From assembly GCA_004799545.1 (NCBI GenBank), contig SSMU01000011.1, positions 62,001 to 126,000 on the forward strand: a stretch of 64,000 bases of DNA. The letters run 5' to 3'. The stretch's first letter is position 1; the number at the start of each line of letters is the position of its first letter. The DNA is from Phenylobacterium sp. (GTDB lineage Bacteria > Pseudomonadota > Alphaproteobacteria > Caulobacterales > Caulobacteraceae). A program made the translations under genes and the position numbers. The notes under the pieces are model-generated. The model was not told the origin of the DNA. It made no database searches and saw only the letters and a list, made by a program, of their open reading frames with translations. Shown here piece after piece: positions 36,001 to 46,806 of the stretch.

Positions 36001-36686
36001 AGCTGCAGCCGGCGGCTGCCGTCGTCGATGGCGCCCTTGGGCCGGTTGGCGCTGGCCGCCTGCACGGCAGCCCGGACGTCCTCGCCGGAGAGGCCGTAGG
36101 CGTTCAGCGCATAGGGCTGCAGCTCGACGCGCACCGCTGGCAGGGAGGAGCCGCCGATCTCCACCTCGCCGACCCCGTCCACCTGGCTCAGGCTCTGCTG
36201 GAGGATGTTGGAGGCCGCGTCGTAGATCTGGCCCGGCGTCCGGGTGGGCGAGGTCAGCGCGAGGATGACCACCGGCTGGTCGGCGGCGTTGCGCTTCCGG
36301 TAGGTGGGGTTCTGGCGCAGGCTCGACGGCAGGTCCGCGCGCGAGGCGTTGATCGCCGCCTGCACCTCGCGGGCCGCGGAGTCGATGTTCTTGGAGAGGT
36401 CGAACTGCAGGCTGACGTTGGTCGAGCCGGTGGAGCTTGAGGAGGTCACCTCGTTGACGCCGGAGATGGTGGCCAGCCGCCGCTCCAGCGGGGTGGCCAC
36501 GCTGGAGGCCATGTTCTCGGGACTGGCGCCGGCCAGGCTGGCGCTGACCGAGATCGCCGGATAGTCGACGTTGGGCAGGGGCGCGATCGGCAGGACGAAG
36601 AAGGCCGCCACCCCGGCCAGCGCCAGGCCCGCGGTCAGCAGGATGGTGGCGATCGGCCGGCGGATGAAGGGGCCGGAGAGGTTCAC
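33090..36686 (-). CDS. RND multidrug efflux permease, MdtC-like, with large Gly/Ser/Thr insertion
   Basis: Inner-membrane proton-driven pump of the HAE1 family, 1198 residues where MdtB/MdtC-type pumps have about 1030. The framework is complete: start [15 protein letters not shown], membrane segment with [13 protein letters not shown] (two proton-relay Asp) and the second-half [19 protein letters not shown]. The extra length is one block, about residues 758-935 (33882-34415), between SVVEENTPA and [11 protein letters not shown]. It is made of Gly, Ser, Thr and Ala with runs such as GGGGGGGG. This lies in the second periplasmic region, where relatives have a short loop. The GTG start overlaps the stop of the other RND gene by 4 nt. 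Confidence 0.92.
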   Translation of the reverse strand: MNLSGPFIRRPIATILLTAGLALAGVAAFFVLPIAPLPNVDYPAISVSASLAGASPENMASSVATPLERRLATISGVNEVTSSSSTGSTNVSLQFDLSKNIDSAAREVQAAINASRADLPSSLRQNPTYRKRNAADQPVVILALTSPTRTPGQIYDAASNILQQSLSQVDGVGEVEIGGSSLPAVRVELQPYALNAYGLSGEDVRAAVQAASANRPKGAIDDGSRRLQLYTNNTGHLASDYQNLVVAWRNGAPVRMRDVATITDGVQDVRTLGLFNGKPAIIVLVTQQPGANIIATVNNVLKELPQLQAELPSDIKIQVASDSTTSIRASLHEIEITLLIAIILVVLVVSLFLRSIRATLIPAVATVVSLMGTLGAMYLLGFSLNNLSLMALTVATGFVVDDAIVVLENTSRHLEQGMGRFQAALLGAREVGFTVISMSTSLVAVFIPLLFMGGQVGRLFREFAVTLSAAVMISLLISLTTTPMMCAWLLRPEGHARPPNRVARWIEGGWNRLLGAYESSLDWALGNKLLIMLILAAAIGLNFYLYSAVPKGFFPTQDSRSLGGGMRADQSISAQAMGQKLRQMQAIIMRDPAVDTVVGFTGGGRAGGGFIAVQLKPPSQRPGVKGQDVITRLRPRLARVTGVSVFLFPRQDVRAGGRGGNSTYQYTIKADNAADLKTWVVKLTDELKASEPALTDLDNDVQDNGIQSFVNIDRDSAARLGISPRDVDNALYDSFGQRQIATIYEDVNQYSVVEENTPAAGDGTDDLNSVNIPTAPGAAATAVRGESTPTVRPYQPLRAQTAAQSATALTATNPISGQSAGGGGGGGGLSQPTSQISTGGGGGTAATPARTPYEGANTSSLITASSGSGGGGSSIAIGGALTSTVGGTAGGGASTATSGSGAATATSGSTTASTTVANPGLRDSAAGAGVSTTANRMTPLPAIASLAEQSAPASVNHQDAQLAGTISFNLAPGKSLSDAQAAFAEAEARIAMPTSLHGSFQGTAASFQQQLSAEPMLIVAALVTIYIVLGILYESLVHPITVLSTLPSAGVGAVLALLIFKMEFSIIALIGVFLLIGIVKKNAILIIDFALEAERSRGLSATEAIREACLLRFRPILMTTLAAGLGALPLAIGFGEGSELRQPLGVSIIGGLIASQLLTLLTTPVVYIYMDRLRRRGRDERFLSRTAGAVPDAAPANG

Positions 36687-39600
36687 GTCGCGGGCTCCGG
36701 GTCCACCTCGCCGGAGGCGGCGCCGGTGCGCCGCTTGCGCGGCTGCAGCCGGTCGAAGGCCAGGTAGATCACCGGGGTGGTGAAGATGGTCAGCAGCTGG
36801 CTGACGATCAGGCCGCCGAAGATGGCGACGCCGAGCGGCCGCCTGAGCTCCGCCCCCTCGCCGAAGCCGATCATCAGCGGCACCGCGGCGAACAGCGCCG
36901 CCATGGTGGTCATCAGGATCGGCCGGAAGCGCAGCAGGGCCGCCTGGTGGATCGCCTCGCGCGGGCTCTTGCCGCCCTCGCGCTCGGCGTCGATGGCGAA
37001 GTCGATCATCATGATCGCGTTCTTCTTCACGATGCCGATCAGCAGGATGATGCCGATGATGGCGATCACCCCCAGGTCATGGCCGGTGATCATCAGCGCC
37101 AAGAGGGCGCCCACCCCGGCCGAGGGCAGGGTGGAGAGGATGGTCAGCGGGTGGACATAGCTCTCGTAGAGTACCCCAAGCACGATGTAGACGCAGACCA
37201 CCGCCGCCAGGATCAGCCACAGCTCGTTGGAGAGCGAGTTCTGGTAGGCGCCGGCGGCGCCCAGGAAGGTCAGTGAGACCGAGGCCGGCAGGTTCGCCTT
37301 CTTGGCGGCCGACTTGATGGCGTCCACCGCGGCGCCCAGCGAGACGCCGGGCGCGGTGTCGAAGCCGATGGTGGCGGCCGGGAACTGGGCGACGTGGGTC
37401 ACCTGCAGCGGCGCCTGAACCTCGCTGATGGTGGCGATGGCGGAGAGCGGCGTCGGCTGGCCGCCGGTGGTGGCGATCTGCAGGAGGCCGATGCCTTCCG
37501 GCGTGTTGGACAGCCCCGGCTGGGCCTCGAGGATCACCCGGTACTGGTTGGTCTCGGTGAAGATGGTCGAGACGATGCGCTGGCCGAAGGCGGAATAGAG
37601 GGCGTCGTCCACCGAGGCCGTGCTGATCCCCAGCCGGGCGGCGCTGTCGCGGTCGACGTCGACCCGGATGGCCGGCGAGGTCGCCTGGGCGTCGGTGGTG
37701 ACGTTGGCGAGCTGCCGGACATTGGCCAGGGCGGCGGTCAGCTGGGTCGCCCACTGGCCGACCAGCTGGGTGTTCGCGCCCTCCAGCGACAGGCGGTACT
37801 GGGTCGGGCCGGTCTCGGCGTCGATGGTCAGGTCCTGGGTCGGCTGCAGGTAGAGGGTCATGCCGGGAACCCGGGCGGCGGCGTCCTTGAGGCGCTGCAT
37901 CACCTTGTCCTGGGCGCCGTGGCTTGGCTTCAGGTTGATCAGCATCTGGCCGGTGTTGAGCATGGCGTTGGTGGAGGCGTCGACGCCCACCAGCGAGCTC
38001 AGGCTGTCCACCGCCGGGTCCTTGAGGATCTCGGCCGCCACCTGCTGCTGCAGCCGGCTCATCTGGGTGAAGGAGATGTCGCGGGTGGCCTGGGTGCGGG
38101 CCTGCAGCTGGCTGGTGTCCTGGGTGGGGAACAGCCCCTTGGGGATCACCAGGTAGAGCAGGATGGTGAGCACCAGGGTGCCGACCGCCACGAGCAGGGT
38201 GGTCATCTGGTTGTCGAGCACCCAGATCAGGCCGCGGTCGTAGCGCGTCAGCAGCTTGTCGAACACCGCCTTGGAGCGGCGGCCGATCTCGCCGCCCTCG
38301 GCGTCCGGGTGCTGGGTCAGCCAGCGCGCCGCCAGCATCGGCGTGAGCGTCAGCGACACCACCGCCGAGATCAGGATGGTGATGGCCAGCGTCACGGCGA
38401 ACTCGCGGAACAGGCGGCCCACCACCTCCTGCATGAACAGCAGCGGGATCAGCACCGCGATCAGTGAGACGGTCAGCGAGATGATCGTGAATCCGATCTG
38501 CCGAGCCCCGTTCAGCGCCGCCTGGAAGGGCGTCTCGCCCTCTTCGACGTGGCGGGCGATGTTCTCCAGCATGACGATGGCGTCGTCGACCACGAAGCCG
38601 GTGGCGATGGTCAGCGCCATCAGGCTCAGGTTGTTGAGGCTGTAGCCCAGCAGGTAGGTCGCAGCCAGGGTGCCGACCAGGGAGACCGGCACGGCGAGGC
38701 TGGCGATGGCGGTGGCGCGCAGGCTGTGCAGGAACAGGAAGATCACGATCACCACCAGGGCGACGGCCAGGAACAGCTCGATCTCCACGTGCTCGACGGA
38801 GGCGCGGATGCTGGTGGTGCGGTCGGACAGCACCGTGACCTTGACCGAGGGCGGCAGGCCGGCGGTGAGGGCCGGCAGCTGGGTCTTGATGGAGTTGACC
38901 GTCTGGATGACGTTGGCGCCCGGCTGGCGCTGGATGTTGACGATGATCGCCGGCGTCAGGTTCGCCCAGGCGGCGAGGCGCACGTTCTCGGACGAATCCA
39001 CCACCTGGCTGACGTCGGAGAGCCGGACCGGCGCGCCGTTCTTGTAGCCGACCACCAGCGACTTGTAGTCATCGGCGGTCAGCAGCTGGTCGTTGGCGTT
39101 GATCGCGTAGGAGCGCAGCGGCCCGTCGATCGAGCCTTTGGCGGCGTTGGCGTTGGCGTTGGTGATCGCCGTGCGCACGGTGTCCATGCCGATGCCGCGC
39201 GAGGCCAGGGCCTGGGTGTCGACCTGGATGCGCACCGCCGGCCGCTGGCCGCCGCTCAGCGAGACCAGGCCGACGCCGGGCGCCTGGCTGATCTTCTGGG
39301 CGAGCTGGGTGTTGACGAGGTTCTGCACCTCGGTGAGCGGCACGGTGTCGGAGGTGATCGCCAGCGTCAGGATCGGGGCGTCGGCCGGGTTGACCTTGGC
39401 GTAGACCGGCGGGGCCGGCAGGTCGGCGGGCAGCAGGGCGTTGCCGGCGTTGATCGCGGCCTGCACCTCCTGCTCGGCGACGTCGAGGTTCACCGTCAGG
39501 TCGAACTGCAGGGTGACGACGGAGGCCCCGGCCGAGCTCACGGCGCTCATCCGCGACAGGCCCGACATCTGGCCGAACTGGCGCTCCAGCGGCGCGGTCA

Positions 39601-39865
39601 CGGTCTGGGCCATGACGTCGGGGCTCGCGCCCGGATAGAGGGTCTGCACCTGGATGGTCGGATAATCGACCTGCGGCAAGGCGGAGAGCGGCATCAGCCG
39701 CAACCCCACGATCCCGGCCAGCACGATCGCCACCATCAAGAGCGAGGTCGCGATCGGCCGCATGATGAACGGCCGCGACGGGCCACCGCCCAGCGGTGGT
39801 TCGGAGATCGGAGGCTCGGCCGTCGGCGGTGGCTCCGACGGGTTCGGGTCGCGGGGCTCCGACAT
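36683..39865 (-). CDS. RND multidrug efflux permease, MdtB-like
   Basis: First of two adjacent HAE1 pumps, 1060 residues from an ATG at 39865 that shares a base with the adaptor stop (TGATG); the frame continues upstream only as overlap with the adaptor gene. A Pro/Glu/Ser-rich cytoplasmic leader of about 33 residues precedes the usual start [15 protein letters not shown]. Key motifs are [17 protein letters not shown] (proton-relay Asp pair), [19 protein letters not shown] and [12 protein letters not shown]. Paired RND genes behind one adaptor match the MdtB-MdtC arrangement, which works as a mixed trimer; by analogy the two encoded here may do so. Confidence 0.94.
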   Translation of the reverse strand: MSEPRDPNPSEPPPTAEPPISEPPLGGGPSRPFIMRPIATSLLMVAIVLAGIVGLRLMPLSALPQVDYPTIQVQTLYPGASPDVMAQTVTAPLERQFGQMSGLSRMSAVSSAGASVVTLQFDLTVNLDVAEQEVQAAINAGNALLPADLPAPPVYAKVNPADAPILTLAITSDTVPLTEVQNLVNTQLAQKISQAPGVGLVSLSGGQRPAVRIQVDTQALASRGIGMDTVRTAITNANANAAKGSIDGPLRSYAINANDQLLTADDYKSLVVGYKNGAPVRLSDVSQVVDSSENVRLAAWANLTPAIIVNIQRQPGANVIQTVNSIKTQLPALTAGLPPSVKVTVLSDRTTSIRASVEHVEIELFLAVALVVIVIFLFLHSLRATAIASLAVPVSLVGTLAATYLLGYSLNNLSLMALTIATGFVVDDAIVMLENIARHVEEGETPFQAALNGARQIGFTIISLTVSLIAVLIPLLFMQEVVGRLFREFAVTLAITILISAVVSLTLTPMLAARWLTQHPDAEGGEIGRRSKAVFDKLLTRYDRGLIWVLDNQMTTLLVAVGTLVLTILLYLVIPKGLFPTQDTSQLQARTQATRDISFTQMSRLQQQVAAEILKDPAVDSLSSLVGVDASTNAMLNTGQMLINLKPSHGAQDKVMQRLKDAAARVPGMTLYLQPTQDLTIDAETGPTQYRLSLEGANTQLVGQWATQLTAALANVRQLANVTTDAQATSPAIRVDVDRDSAARLGISTASVDDALYSAFGQRIVSTIFTETNQYRVILEAQPGLSNTPEGIGLLQIATTGGQPTPLSAIATISEVQAPLQVTHVAQFPAATIGFDTAPGVSLGAAVDAIKSAAKKANLPASVSLTFLGAAGAYQNSLSNELWLILAAVVCVYIVLGVLYESYVHPLTILSTLPSAGVGALLALMITGHDLGVIAIIGIILLIGIVKKNAIMMIDFAIDAEREGGKSPREAIHQAALLRFRPILMTTMAALFAAVPLMIGFGEGAELRRPLGVAIFGGLIVSQLLTIFTTPVIYLAFDRLQPRKRRTGAASGEVDPEPAT

Positions 39866-41859
39866 CAGCCGCCGCCGTTCTGTCCGCCCTGACCAGGGGG
39901 CCGCATCTTGGCCATGGCGGCCTTGCAGGCCGGGCTCGCCTTGGCGCTGTTCTGGCGCATGCACATGAAGGCGTCGCGGCCTTGCAGGCCGGGGCAAAGG
40001 GTCTGGAAGTCAGCCGCGCAGACTTGGCGCATCGCCGCGCGGGCGGCCTGCATCTCGGGTGAGGGCGTGAAGCCGCCGCCGCCCTGGGCCTGGCCGGACC
40101 CGGCCTGTGGCGCGCCGGCGGCCGGAGGACCGCGGCGGGCCGGAGCCGCGGGTGCGGCCGCAGGGGCCGCGCCGCGCGGAGCGCCGCCGCCTGGGGCGGG
40201 CATCTTGGCCATGGCGGCCTGGCAGGCGGCGCTGGTCTGGGCCTGGTTCTGGCGGATGCACATGAAGGCGTCGCGGCCCTGCATGCCGGGGCAAAGCTTC
40301 TGGAAGTCCGGCGCGCAGGCCTGCCGCATCGCCTCGCGGGCGGCCATCATCTCAGGCGTGGCCGCGAACCCGCCACCACCGCCGCCGCCGACGCCCGCAG
40401 GCGGCGCCGCGCCGCCGGCCGGACAGCCGGGCGGGGGCGCGACCGCGCCCTGGCCCGCGCCGCCAGCGCCAGCCGCGCCACCTGCGCCGCGACCGGCATA
40501 GCCGCCGGCCTGGCCGCCGCCGAAGCCGCCCTGCGGTCCGCCGGCGCCGGCCGCGCCGCCCGGGGCGCCTGCGCCCGCACCTGCGGCCGCACCGGCGCTG
40601 CCGCCGCCCCGCGCCCCGCGACCGCCACGGCCGCCGCGCCCGCCGCCCGCCGACTGGCCGGGCAGGATGACGCGGCCGCCCTCGGTCAGGCGGTCGCCGC
40701 CCTCGGTGACCAATCGCTCGCAGGGGGCGAGGCCCGAGATGATCACCGCCTGGGTGGCGCTGGACTGGCCTTGCTTCACAGCCCGCATGCTGACGGTCTG
40801 GTCCTTGGCCACGATCCACACGAAGTCGCCGTTCGGCCCGGTGCGGACCGCGGTCAGCGGCACGACGACGGCGTTGTGCAAGGTGTCCAGGGTCAGCCGG
40901 ACGTTGACGAACTGGTTGGGGAACAGGGCGAAGTCGCCGTTCGCGAAGCGTCCCTTGGCGCGCACCGTGCCGGTCGTTGGGTCCACCTGGTTGTCGAGGG
41001 TCGAGAAGGCGCCCTGCGCCAGGAGGGTGGTGCGCGTGCGGTCGTAGGCGGCGAGCGGCAGGATGGCGTGGGCCGCCCGCTGCATGATCTGCGGCGCCTG
41101 GTCCTGCGGCACGGTGAATTCCACGTCGATCGGGGCGATCTCGGTCAGCACCACGAAGCCGTTGGCGTCGCCGGCGCTGATCACATTGCCGACGTCCACG
41201 GCGCGCAGGCCGACCCGCCCGCTGACCGGCGCGGTCACCCGGCTGTAGCCGAGGTTGAGGCGCGCCGTGCCGACGGCCGCCTTGTCGGTGGTGACCGTGC
41301 CCTCGAGCTGCTTCACCGTCGCGGCCTGGGTGTCCACGTCCTGCCGGGCGATGGAGTCCTGGGTCAGCAGGACCTTGTAGCGGGTGAGCGTCAGCTGGGC
41401 GTTGGCGAGGTTCGCCTGGTCGCGGGTCATCTGGCCCTCGGCCTGCAGCAGGGCCATCTGCAGCGGACGCGGATCGATGACGGCCAACACCTGGCCGCGC
41501 TTGACCATCTGGCCTTCCTTGAACAGCACCTGGGTGATGGTGCCGGAGACCTGCGGGCGGACGGTGATGGTCGCGGTCGGCGTCACCGTGCCGAGCGCAT
41601 CAAGGGTGACGGGGATATCGGCCGTGGTGGCGTAGGCCAGGCCCACGGTGGTCGGCGGCCGGCCGCCGCCGCGCCGGCCGAAGGCCCCGGGCGCGCCAGG
41701 CGCGCCGCCCGCGCCGGCGGTCTTCGAGCTATTGACCAGGGCATAGGCGCCCCAGATCAACCCGATCAGCAGCAGGATGACGAGGAAGGCGATCCAGGGC
41801 CGTTTGGCCGACATCTGGGCATACGGGCGGCGACGCGGTTGACCGGTCGTGACGTCCAT
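39865..41859 (-). CDS. RND periplasmic adaptor (MdtA-like) fused to a tail with two Cys-rich modules
   Basis: Membrane-fusion protein linking the pumps to the channel, first gene of the operon. Residues about 1-400 are a normal MdtA-type adaptor: membrane anchor ([17 protein letters not shown]), lipoyl halves ([31 protein letters not shown]), helical hairpin and barrel domains. It should end near 400, but 260 more residues follow: a Gly/Ala-rich linker (402-498), a four-Cys module (C515, C523, C534, C546), a second linker (554-597) and a second module (C614, C622, C633, C645). Both modules have C-x7-C-x10-C-x11-C spacing, identical to the small secreted protein at 22512-22802. The tail would lie in the periplasm. 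Confidence 0.9.
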   Translation of the reverse strand: MDVTTGQPRRRPYAQMSAKRPWIAFLVILLLIGLIWGAYALVNSSKTAGAGGAPGAPGAFGRRGGGRPPTTVGLAYATTADIPVTLDALGTVTPTATITVRPQVSGTITQVLFKEGQMVKRGQVLAVIDPRPLQMALLQAEGQMTRDQANLANAQLTLTRYKVLLTQDSIARQDVDTQAATVKQLEGTVTTDKAAVGTARLNLGYSRVTAPVSGRVGLRAVDVGNVISAGDANGFVVLTEIAPIDVEFTVPQDQAPQIMQRAAHAILPLAAYDRTRTTLLAQGAFSTLDNQVDPTTGTVRAKGRFANGDFALFPNQFVNVRLTLDTLHNAVVVPLTAVRTGPNGDFVWIVAKDQTVSMRAVKQGQSSATQAVIISGLAPCERLVTEGGDRLTEGGRVILPGQSAGGGRGGRGGRGARGGGSAGAAAGAGAGAPGGAAGAGGPQGGFGGGQAGGYAGRGAGGAAGAGGAGQGAVAPPPGCPAGGAAPPAGVGGGGGGGFAATPEMMAAREAMRQACAPDFQKLCPGMQGRDAFMCIRQNQAQTSAACQAAMAKMPAPGGGAPRGAAPAAAPAAPARRGPPAAGAPQAGSGQAQGGGGFTPSPEMQAARAAMRQVCAADFQTLCPGLQGRDAFMCMRQNSAKASPACKAAMAKMRPPGQGGQNGGG

Positions 41860-42042
41860 TTAGCCTCCACCCCGTGTGACCAGCTTGACCATTCCCCGAA
41901 AGCTTAACAACGCAGCGGAGCAGGCGTTCCAGCGCTGTGAAGATCGGACGGGGCCGCAGTGAGGCCGGTTCGTTTCCGTGAGGGGTCGTTTTGTTTCACG
42001 CAGCGGTGATCAGGCAAGCGAATATTACGCCACGTCGCTTCC

Positions 42043-43098
42043 TCAATACTGCCCGAACCGGATCTCGTCCGAGCCCGCCGGCAGGTCGACGGTCATCCCG
42101 TCTTTCGAAAGACGCCAATCGAGCGGGCCGCCCGCGTCGATTCCGCGGGTGAAGGCCTCCGGCGTGAACATCGGCAGCCCGGCCTGGGTCAGATGGTAGA
42201 GCACCAGCCGTTTGACGCCCGCGGCGCGGGCGATCTCGCCGGCCTCCACCGGGGTGGTGTGGTAGCTCAAGGTGTCGGTCATGATCGAGGCCATCCGCGC
42301 ATTGCCCATGCGGCCCAGCATCGCCGCGAACTGACGGGTCATGTCGGCGTTCTGCGCCTCGTGGACCAGGAGATCGGCGCCCTTGGCGGCTTCCGCGAGC
42401 GGCGGCCATTTTCGCGTGTCGCCGCTGATCACCACCGAGCGGCCTTTGTAGTCGAAGCGGTAGGCATAGGCCGGCGTCACCGGCTCATGGTTGACCTTGA
42501 TCGCGGTGACCGTCAGCGGCCCATCGCGCCAGGCGACGGCGGTGGCGAGGCCGCTGGCCGAAGGCTTCGGCAGGACGATCACCTTGGCCTTCAGGAGGCC
42601 CGCCGCGATGGGCAGCTTCACCGTTCCGTGCTCGTGGTGCGCGCGGCGGAAGACATGGTCGGGCGCATAGGCCTCGTTGAAGCCGGCGGCGACCTTTTCC
42701 ACGCCAGGCGGTCCGACAAGCGCCAGTGGCCACGGGCGTCCGGCCACCCAGCTCTGAAGGTTGAGCTCGCCGACCTCGCCGATGTGGTCGGAGTGCAGGT
42801 GGCTGAGGAAGACCACGCGCGTCTGGGCGAGCGGCAGGCGCCAGAGGATCAGGTTCTCGGTGGCCTCCGGGCCCACGTCCACGAAGTAGAGGCCGTCCGG
42901 CGTCTGCACGGCCACGCAGGCCTTGGCCCGGTCGCGCACCGGCAGCGGGCCGGAGGTGCCGCAGAAGATCACCCGCAGCCCGTCGGTCGGCGGCGCGGGC
43001 GGCGTAGCGAACTGGGCCCGGGCGGCGTCCGCGGCCAGCGCCAGGCCGATCGCCCCGATCGCCGCGCCCATAGCCCGCAGTAATGTCCGACGTCGCAT
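42043..43098 (-). CDS. Exported metallo-beta-lactamase-fold hydrolase
   Basis: Metal-dependent hydrolase of unknown substrate, 351 residues. The N-terminus RRRTLLRAMGAAIGAIGLALA looks like a signal peptide with a possible twin-arginine motif, cleaved near ARAQ. The MBL core carries the metal motif LSHLHSDHIGE, then VISGDTRKW and LVHEAQN, and a late His in LVLYHLTQAG, resembling RNase Z/arylsulfatase-type hydrolases more than true beta-lactamases. It is a single gene between the efflux operon (183 nt) and a divergent isomerase gene (89 nt). Confidence 0.88.
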   Translation of the reverse strand: MRRRTLLRAMGAAIGAIGLALAADAARAQFATPPAPPTDGLRVIFCGTSGPLPVRDRAKACVAVQTPDGLYFVDVGPEATENLILWRLPLAQTRVVFLSHLHSDHIGEVGELNLQSWVAGRPWPLALVGPPGVEKVAAGFNEAYAPDHVFRRAHHEHGTVKLPIAAGLLKAKVIVLPKPSASGLATAVAWRDGPLTVTAIKVNHEPVTPAYAYRFDYKGRSVVISGDTRKWPPLAEAAKGADLLVHEAQNADMTRQFAAMLGRMGNARMASIMTDTLSYHTTPVEAGEIARAAGVKRLVLYHLTQAGLPMFTPEAFTRGIDAGGPLDWRLSKDGMTVDLPAGSDEIRFGQY

Positions 43099-43187
43099 GC
43101 GTCCCCCCGTTCGCTCACGGCGAATGGGCGAATTATGCTGGGGCTTGCAGGCCGCGTATTGCGCCGCGAGCGGCCGGGGAGGGACCT

Positions 43188-43841
43188 ATGACCTTGAGCT
43201 ATGACCTCTACTGGTCGTTCCGTTCCCCCTACTCCTATCTGGTCACCCCCAGGCTGGTTGAGCTGGAGGCCGAGCACGACGTCACCTGCAACGTGCGCCC
43301 GGTCTATCCGCTGGCGGTGCGGACGCCGGAGTTCTTCGACAGCCGCGATCCGTTGTGGGGCCCCTATCTGATGCGCGACGTGCACCGCGAGGCGGCGTTC
43401 CTGGGGCTGCCGTTCCGCTGGCCGAGGCCCGATCCGGTGCAGCAGGCGAACGGCAGCTACCGGATCTCACAGCCCTACATCCACCGGCTCACCCACCTGG
43501 GCGTCGCCGCGGCCGAGCGCGGGCGGGGCCTGGCCTTCCTGCGCGAGGCCAGCCACGCGATCTGGAGCGGCGAGGTCGAGGGCTGGCACCAAGGCGACCA
43601 CCTGGCGCGGGCCGCCGAGCGCGCCGGCCTGGACTTCGCCGAGCTGGCCGCCGCCGTTGACGCCGATCCGGGCCGCTTCGCCGCCATCGTCGAGGAGAAC
43701 CAGGTCGCCCAGCGCGCCGCCGGCCACTGGGGGGTGCCGATGATGGTGTTCGGCGCAGAGCCCTTCTTCGGCCAGGATCGCTTCGACCAGATGGTCTGGC
43801 GGATGCGCGAGCAGGGCTTGGAGCGCCGCGCCGCGGCCTAG
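43188..43841 (+). CDS. DsbA-fold protein, 2-hydroxychromene-2-carboxylate isomerase family
   Basis: Cytoplasmic thioredoxin-fold protein of 217 residues. The opening YDLYWSFRSPYSYLVTPRL matches the glutathione-binding SxYSY region of HCCA isomerase/kappa-GST relatives; the Cys pair of DsbA is absent. WGVPMMVFGAEPFFGQDRF is the conserved cis-Pro and C-terminal part. The frame is open from 43083, but the ATG at 43188 with GGGAGG just upstream begins the fold correctly. Its stop overlaps that of the convergent LysR gene by 4 nt. The true substrate is unknown. Confidence 0.85.
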   Translation: MTLSYDLYWSFRSPYSYLVTPRLVELEAEHDVTCNVRPVYPLAVRTPEFFDSRDPLWGPYLMRDVHREAAFLGLPFRWPRPDPVQQANGSYRISQPYIHRLTHLGVAAAERGRGLAFLREASHAIWSGEVEGWHQGDHLARAAERAGLDFAELAAAVDADPGRFAAIVEENQVAQRAAGHWGVPMMVFGAEPFFGQDRFDQMVWRMREQGLERRAAA

Positions 43842-44728
43842 CCCGCCAGTCCCGCCTTGGCCGCCTCCGCCGCGGCCTTGACCACCGGCGAGCGCCAGCG
43901 CTCCGCGGTCGCCAGCATCCAGCACTCGTAGGGCGTGTCCCAGGTGATCGGCAGCTCGATGAGCCGGCCTTGCGCCAGCTCCGGCTGGAAGATCAGCCGC
44001 GGGCCCATGGTCAGCAGGTCCGAGGCCATCACCCGCTGCTTGATCAGCTCGAAGTCATCGGAGACGAAAGCCCTCAGCCGGGCCTGTTCGGCCTCGCCGA
44101 TCTCGCCGGCCCAGCGGCGGAAGCTCGGGACGATGCGCGCCGAGGCCAGGGGGTAGCGCAGCAGTTGGCGGGCGGTCAGCGGCCGCGGCTCCGCCAGCGC
44201 CGGATGGCCCGGGCGGGCCACCGCCACATGGTCGTCCTCGACCACCTTCACCCGGATCAGGTCGCCGAACGGCTCCGTCGCCTCGAAGGTCACGAAGGCC
44301 ACGTCGTAGCGGCCTTCCTCGACGCCGCGCAGCAGGGCCTGGGCCCTGTCCTGCTCGGTCTCCAGGCGCAGCTCGGGGTAGCGTTCGGACATCTGCTGGA
44401 TGAGCCGCGGCAGGATCGCGAGGCGGGGCACCGGACCCACGCCGATCCGCAAACGGCCGGTCTCGCCGTGGACCAGCTGCTCCAGGTCGCGGGCCAGCGT
44501 CGTGGCGCCGGAGAGCAGGGCCTCGGCGCGCTCGGCCACGAAGCGGCCGTAGGGCGTCGGCTTGGCGGCGCCGCCCGAGCGGTCGAACAGCTTGATGGCC
44601 AGCTTCGCCTCCAGCCGCGCGATGCTGCGGCTCAGGGTGGGCTGGGAAATGCGCAGCGACCGGGCCGCGCCGCTGAACCCGCCCGCGCGGCAGACCGCCA
44701 CCACCTGCTCGAGATGCCTGAGCTCCAT
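43838..44728 (-). CDS. LysR-family transcriptional regulator
   Basis: DNA-binding regulator, 296 residues, normal for the family. The N-terminal helix-turn-helix (about 1-60) reads MELRHLEQVVAVCRAGGFSG and LRISQPTLSRSIARLE. The periplasmic-binding-like effector domain occupies about 90-290. It is divergent from the DUF3604 operon 110 nt away, so that operon is its first candidate target. An LTTR-type box covers its start codon. Confidence 0.92.
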   Translation of the reverse strand: MELRHLEQVVAVCRAGGFSGAARSLRISQPTLSRSIARLEAKLAIKLFDRSGGAAKPTPYGRFVAERAEALLSGATTLARDLEQLVHGETGRLRIGVGPVPRLAILPRLIQQMSERYPELRLETEQDRAQALLRGVEEGRYDVAFVTFEATEPFGDLIRVKVVEDDHVAVARPGHPALAEPRPLTARQLLRYPLASARIVPSFRRWAGEIGEAEQARLRAFVSDDFELIKQRVMASDLLTMGPRLIFQPELAQGRLIELPITWDTPYECWMLATAERWRSPVVKAAAEAAKAGLAG

Positions 44729-44741
44729 AGCTCCAGGCTAT
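44727..44741. promoter_or_regulatory. Candidate LysR-type operator
   Basis: ATAGC-TCCAG-GCTAT is a 15-bp inverted repeat obeying the T-N11-A rule of LysR boxes (T 44728, A 44740). It overlaps the LysR start codon, which would fit autorepression and control of the divergent operon. Confidence 0.45.
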
Positions 44742-44838
44742 ACCATTGCGCAGATAACTTAAGGGGCCTTGCCATTGCCAAGCTGGTGGGCGGGAGCGCC
44801 TTCTTTAGCCGGGCGCCAGGCACAGGCGGAGGCAGGGC

Positions 44839-46803
44839 ATGCGGCAGGACCAGGATCGGCGCGCGCGCCGCTGGATCGTCACCGGGGCGCTGGTGGCCAT
44901 CGCGGCCGGCGGGGGCGCCATCGCCGCGGGCGACGCACCGCTCTCGAAGCCCGCTGCGCCGAAGCCCGCCGCGGCGCCGAGCCGTCCGGTGGTCGCCCAG
45001 GCCGCGCCGGCAGGCCGTCACCTGCCCGGTTGGAACTCTGAGCGGAACGCCTATTTCGGCGACCTGCATGTCCACACCAAGCTGTCGTTCGACGCCTACA
45101 TCTTCAATGTGCGGGCCACGCCCGAGGACGCCTACCGGTTCGCCAAGGGCGAGACCATCGGCCATGCCGCGGGCTTCAACATCCGCCTGTCCGGCGGCCC
45201 CCTCGACTTCGTCGCGGTCACCGACCACTCCGAATACATCGGCGCCATGGAGGAGGCGAACGATCCCACGAGCCCGATCTCCAAGCTGCCGGTGGTCCAG
45301 GGCCTGTTCTCGAAGGACCCCAAGGAGATCGGCGAGGCCTTCAACCGGATGGTCGCCGGCAACGACGCGGGCACCCTGCCCAAGGAATTCAGCCAACCGC
45401 GCATCGTCTCGCGCGCCTGGTCCGAGATCCAGACAGCGGCGGCGCACAACAACGCGCCAGGCCGGTTCACCAGCTTCGTCGGCTACGAGTTCACCTCCGC
45501 CCCGGACCATCGCAACCTGCATCGCAACGTGATCTTCCGGTCGGCCAAGGTTCCCGACGCCCCCTATACCTCGCTGTCCTCCCGCGACCCCGAGACCCTG
45601 TGGCGGACCATGGATGGCTGGCGGACCCGGGGCATCGAGGCCCTGGCCATCCCGCACAATTCCAACGGCAGCGACGGGATCATGTTCGATTCCGTGCGGA
45701 TGAACGGCCAGCCGATCGACCGGGCCTACGCCGAACTGCGGATGCGCAACGAACCCCTGGTGGAGATCACCCAGATCAAAGGGACCTCGGAGACCCATCC
45801 CTCCCTGTCGCCCAACGACGAGTGGGCCAATTTCGAGATCATGGAGCGCTACATCGGCTTCAACAAACCGGTGACCCGGTTCCACGGCAGCTACGTCCGC
45901 CAGGCGCTGATGGACGGCATCGAGCTGCAGGACAAGAAGGGCTTCAATCCGTTCAAGTTCGGCTTCATCGGCTCCAGCGACACCCACAACGCCGCCCCCG
46001 GATCGGTGGAGGAGCGCAACTTCTTCTCCAAGGTGGGCCGGGTGGACGCCACGCCGGCGCAGCGCGGCTCCGTGCCGCCTAACGGGGCCAAGACCTGGGA
46101 TGGCGTCAGCCAGGACCCGGCCGCGGCCAACACCCGCTTCCAGAGCTGGGGGGCCTCGGGCCTGGCCGGGGTCTGGGCCGAGGAGAACTCCCGCGAGGCG
46201 ATCTTCGCGGCGCTCCGCCGCAAGGAGACCTTCGCCACCTCCGGCCCGCGGATCCGGGTGCGGTTCTTCGCCGGCTATGACTTCCCCGCCGACCTGGACA
46301 GGCGCCAGGACCTGGTCACCCAGGCCTATGCCCACGGCGTGCCCATGGGCGGCGACCTGCTGCCGGCGAAGGGCCATGCGCCGAGGTTCCTGGTCTGGGG
46401 CGTCCGCGACCCGAACGGCGGCTACCTGCAGCGGGCGCAGATCGTGAAGGGCTGGATCGAGAACGGCGTCGCCAAGGAGCGGGTGTTCGACGTGGCCTGC
46501 TCCGACCGGCTGGCGCTGGACAGGAGCAGCTGGCGCTGTCCGGACAACGGCGCGGGCGTCGACCTCAAGACCTGCGAGCCGACGCGGTTCAAGGGCGACG
46601 TCGAGCTGCGCACCACGTGGACCGACCCGACATTCAATCCCCGCCAGCGCGCCTTCTACTATCTGCGGGTGCTGGAGAACCCGTCCTGCCGCTGGTCGAC
46701 CTGGGACGCCATCCGCAACGGCACGCCGCCCAATCCCGCCCTGCCGACCACCATCATGGAGCGGGCCTGGTCCTCGCCCATCTGGTACGAGCCGGTGGCC
46801 TGA
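44839..46803 (+). CDS. DUF3604-family protein with PHP-like metal motifs
   Basis: Function unproven; 654 residues. An N-terminal hydrophobic segment (WIVTGALVAIAAGGGAIAAG) suggests export or anchoring. The core shows PHP/amidohydrolase-like metal ligands: FGDLHVHTKLSFDA, VAVTDHSEY and FIGSSDTHN. This fits PF12228 (DUF3604), found in many proteobacteria and sometimes labelled as a hydrolase. The next two genes encode a PpiC foldase and a HupE-type membrane protein and follow with 3 nt and a 4-nt overlap, forming one operon. A GGAGG-containing ribosome site precedes the ATG. Confidence 0.88.
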   Translation: MRQDQDRRARRWIVTGALVAIAAGGGAIAAGDAPLSKPAAPKPAAAPSRPVVAQAAPAGRHLPGWNSERNAYFGDLHVHTKLSFDAYIFNVRATPEDAYRFAKGETIGHAAGFNIRLSGGPLDFVAVTDHSEYIGAMEEANDPTSPISKLPVVQGLFSKDPKEIGEAFNRMVAGNDAGTLPKEFSQPRIVSRAWSEIQTAAAHNNAPGRFTSFVGYEFTSAPDHRNLHRNVIFRSAKVPDAPYTSLSSRDPETLWRTMDGWRTRGIEALAIPHNSNGSDGIMFDSVRMNGQPIDRAYAELRMRNEPLVEITQIKGTSETHPSLSPNDEWANFEIMERYIGFNKPVTRFHGSYVRQALMDGIELQDKKGFNPFKFGFIGSSDTHNAAPGSVEERNFFSKVGRVDATPAQRGSVPPNGAKTWDGVSQDPAAANTRFQSWGASGLAGVWAEENSREAIFAALRRKETFATSGPRIRVRFFAGYDFPADLDRRQDLVTQAYAHGVPMGGDLLPAKGHAPRFLVWGVRDPNGGYLQRAQIVKGWIENGVAKERVFDVACSDRLALDRSSWRCPDNGAGVDLKTCEPTRFKGDVELRTTWTDPTFNPRQRAFYYLRVLENPSCRWSTWDAIRNGTPPNPALPTTIMERAWSSPIWYEPVA

Positions 46804-46806
46804 GCG

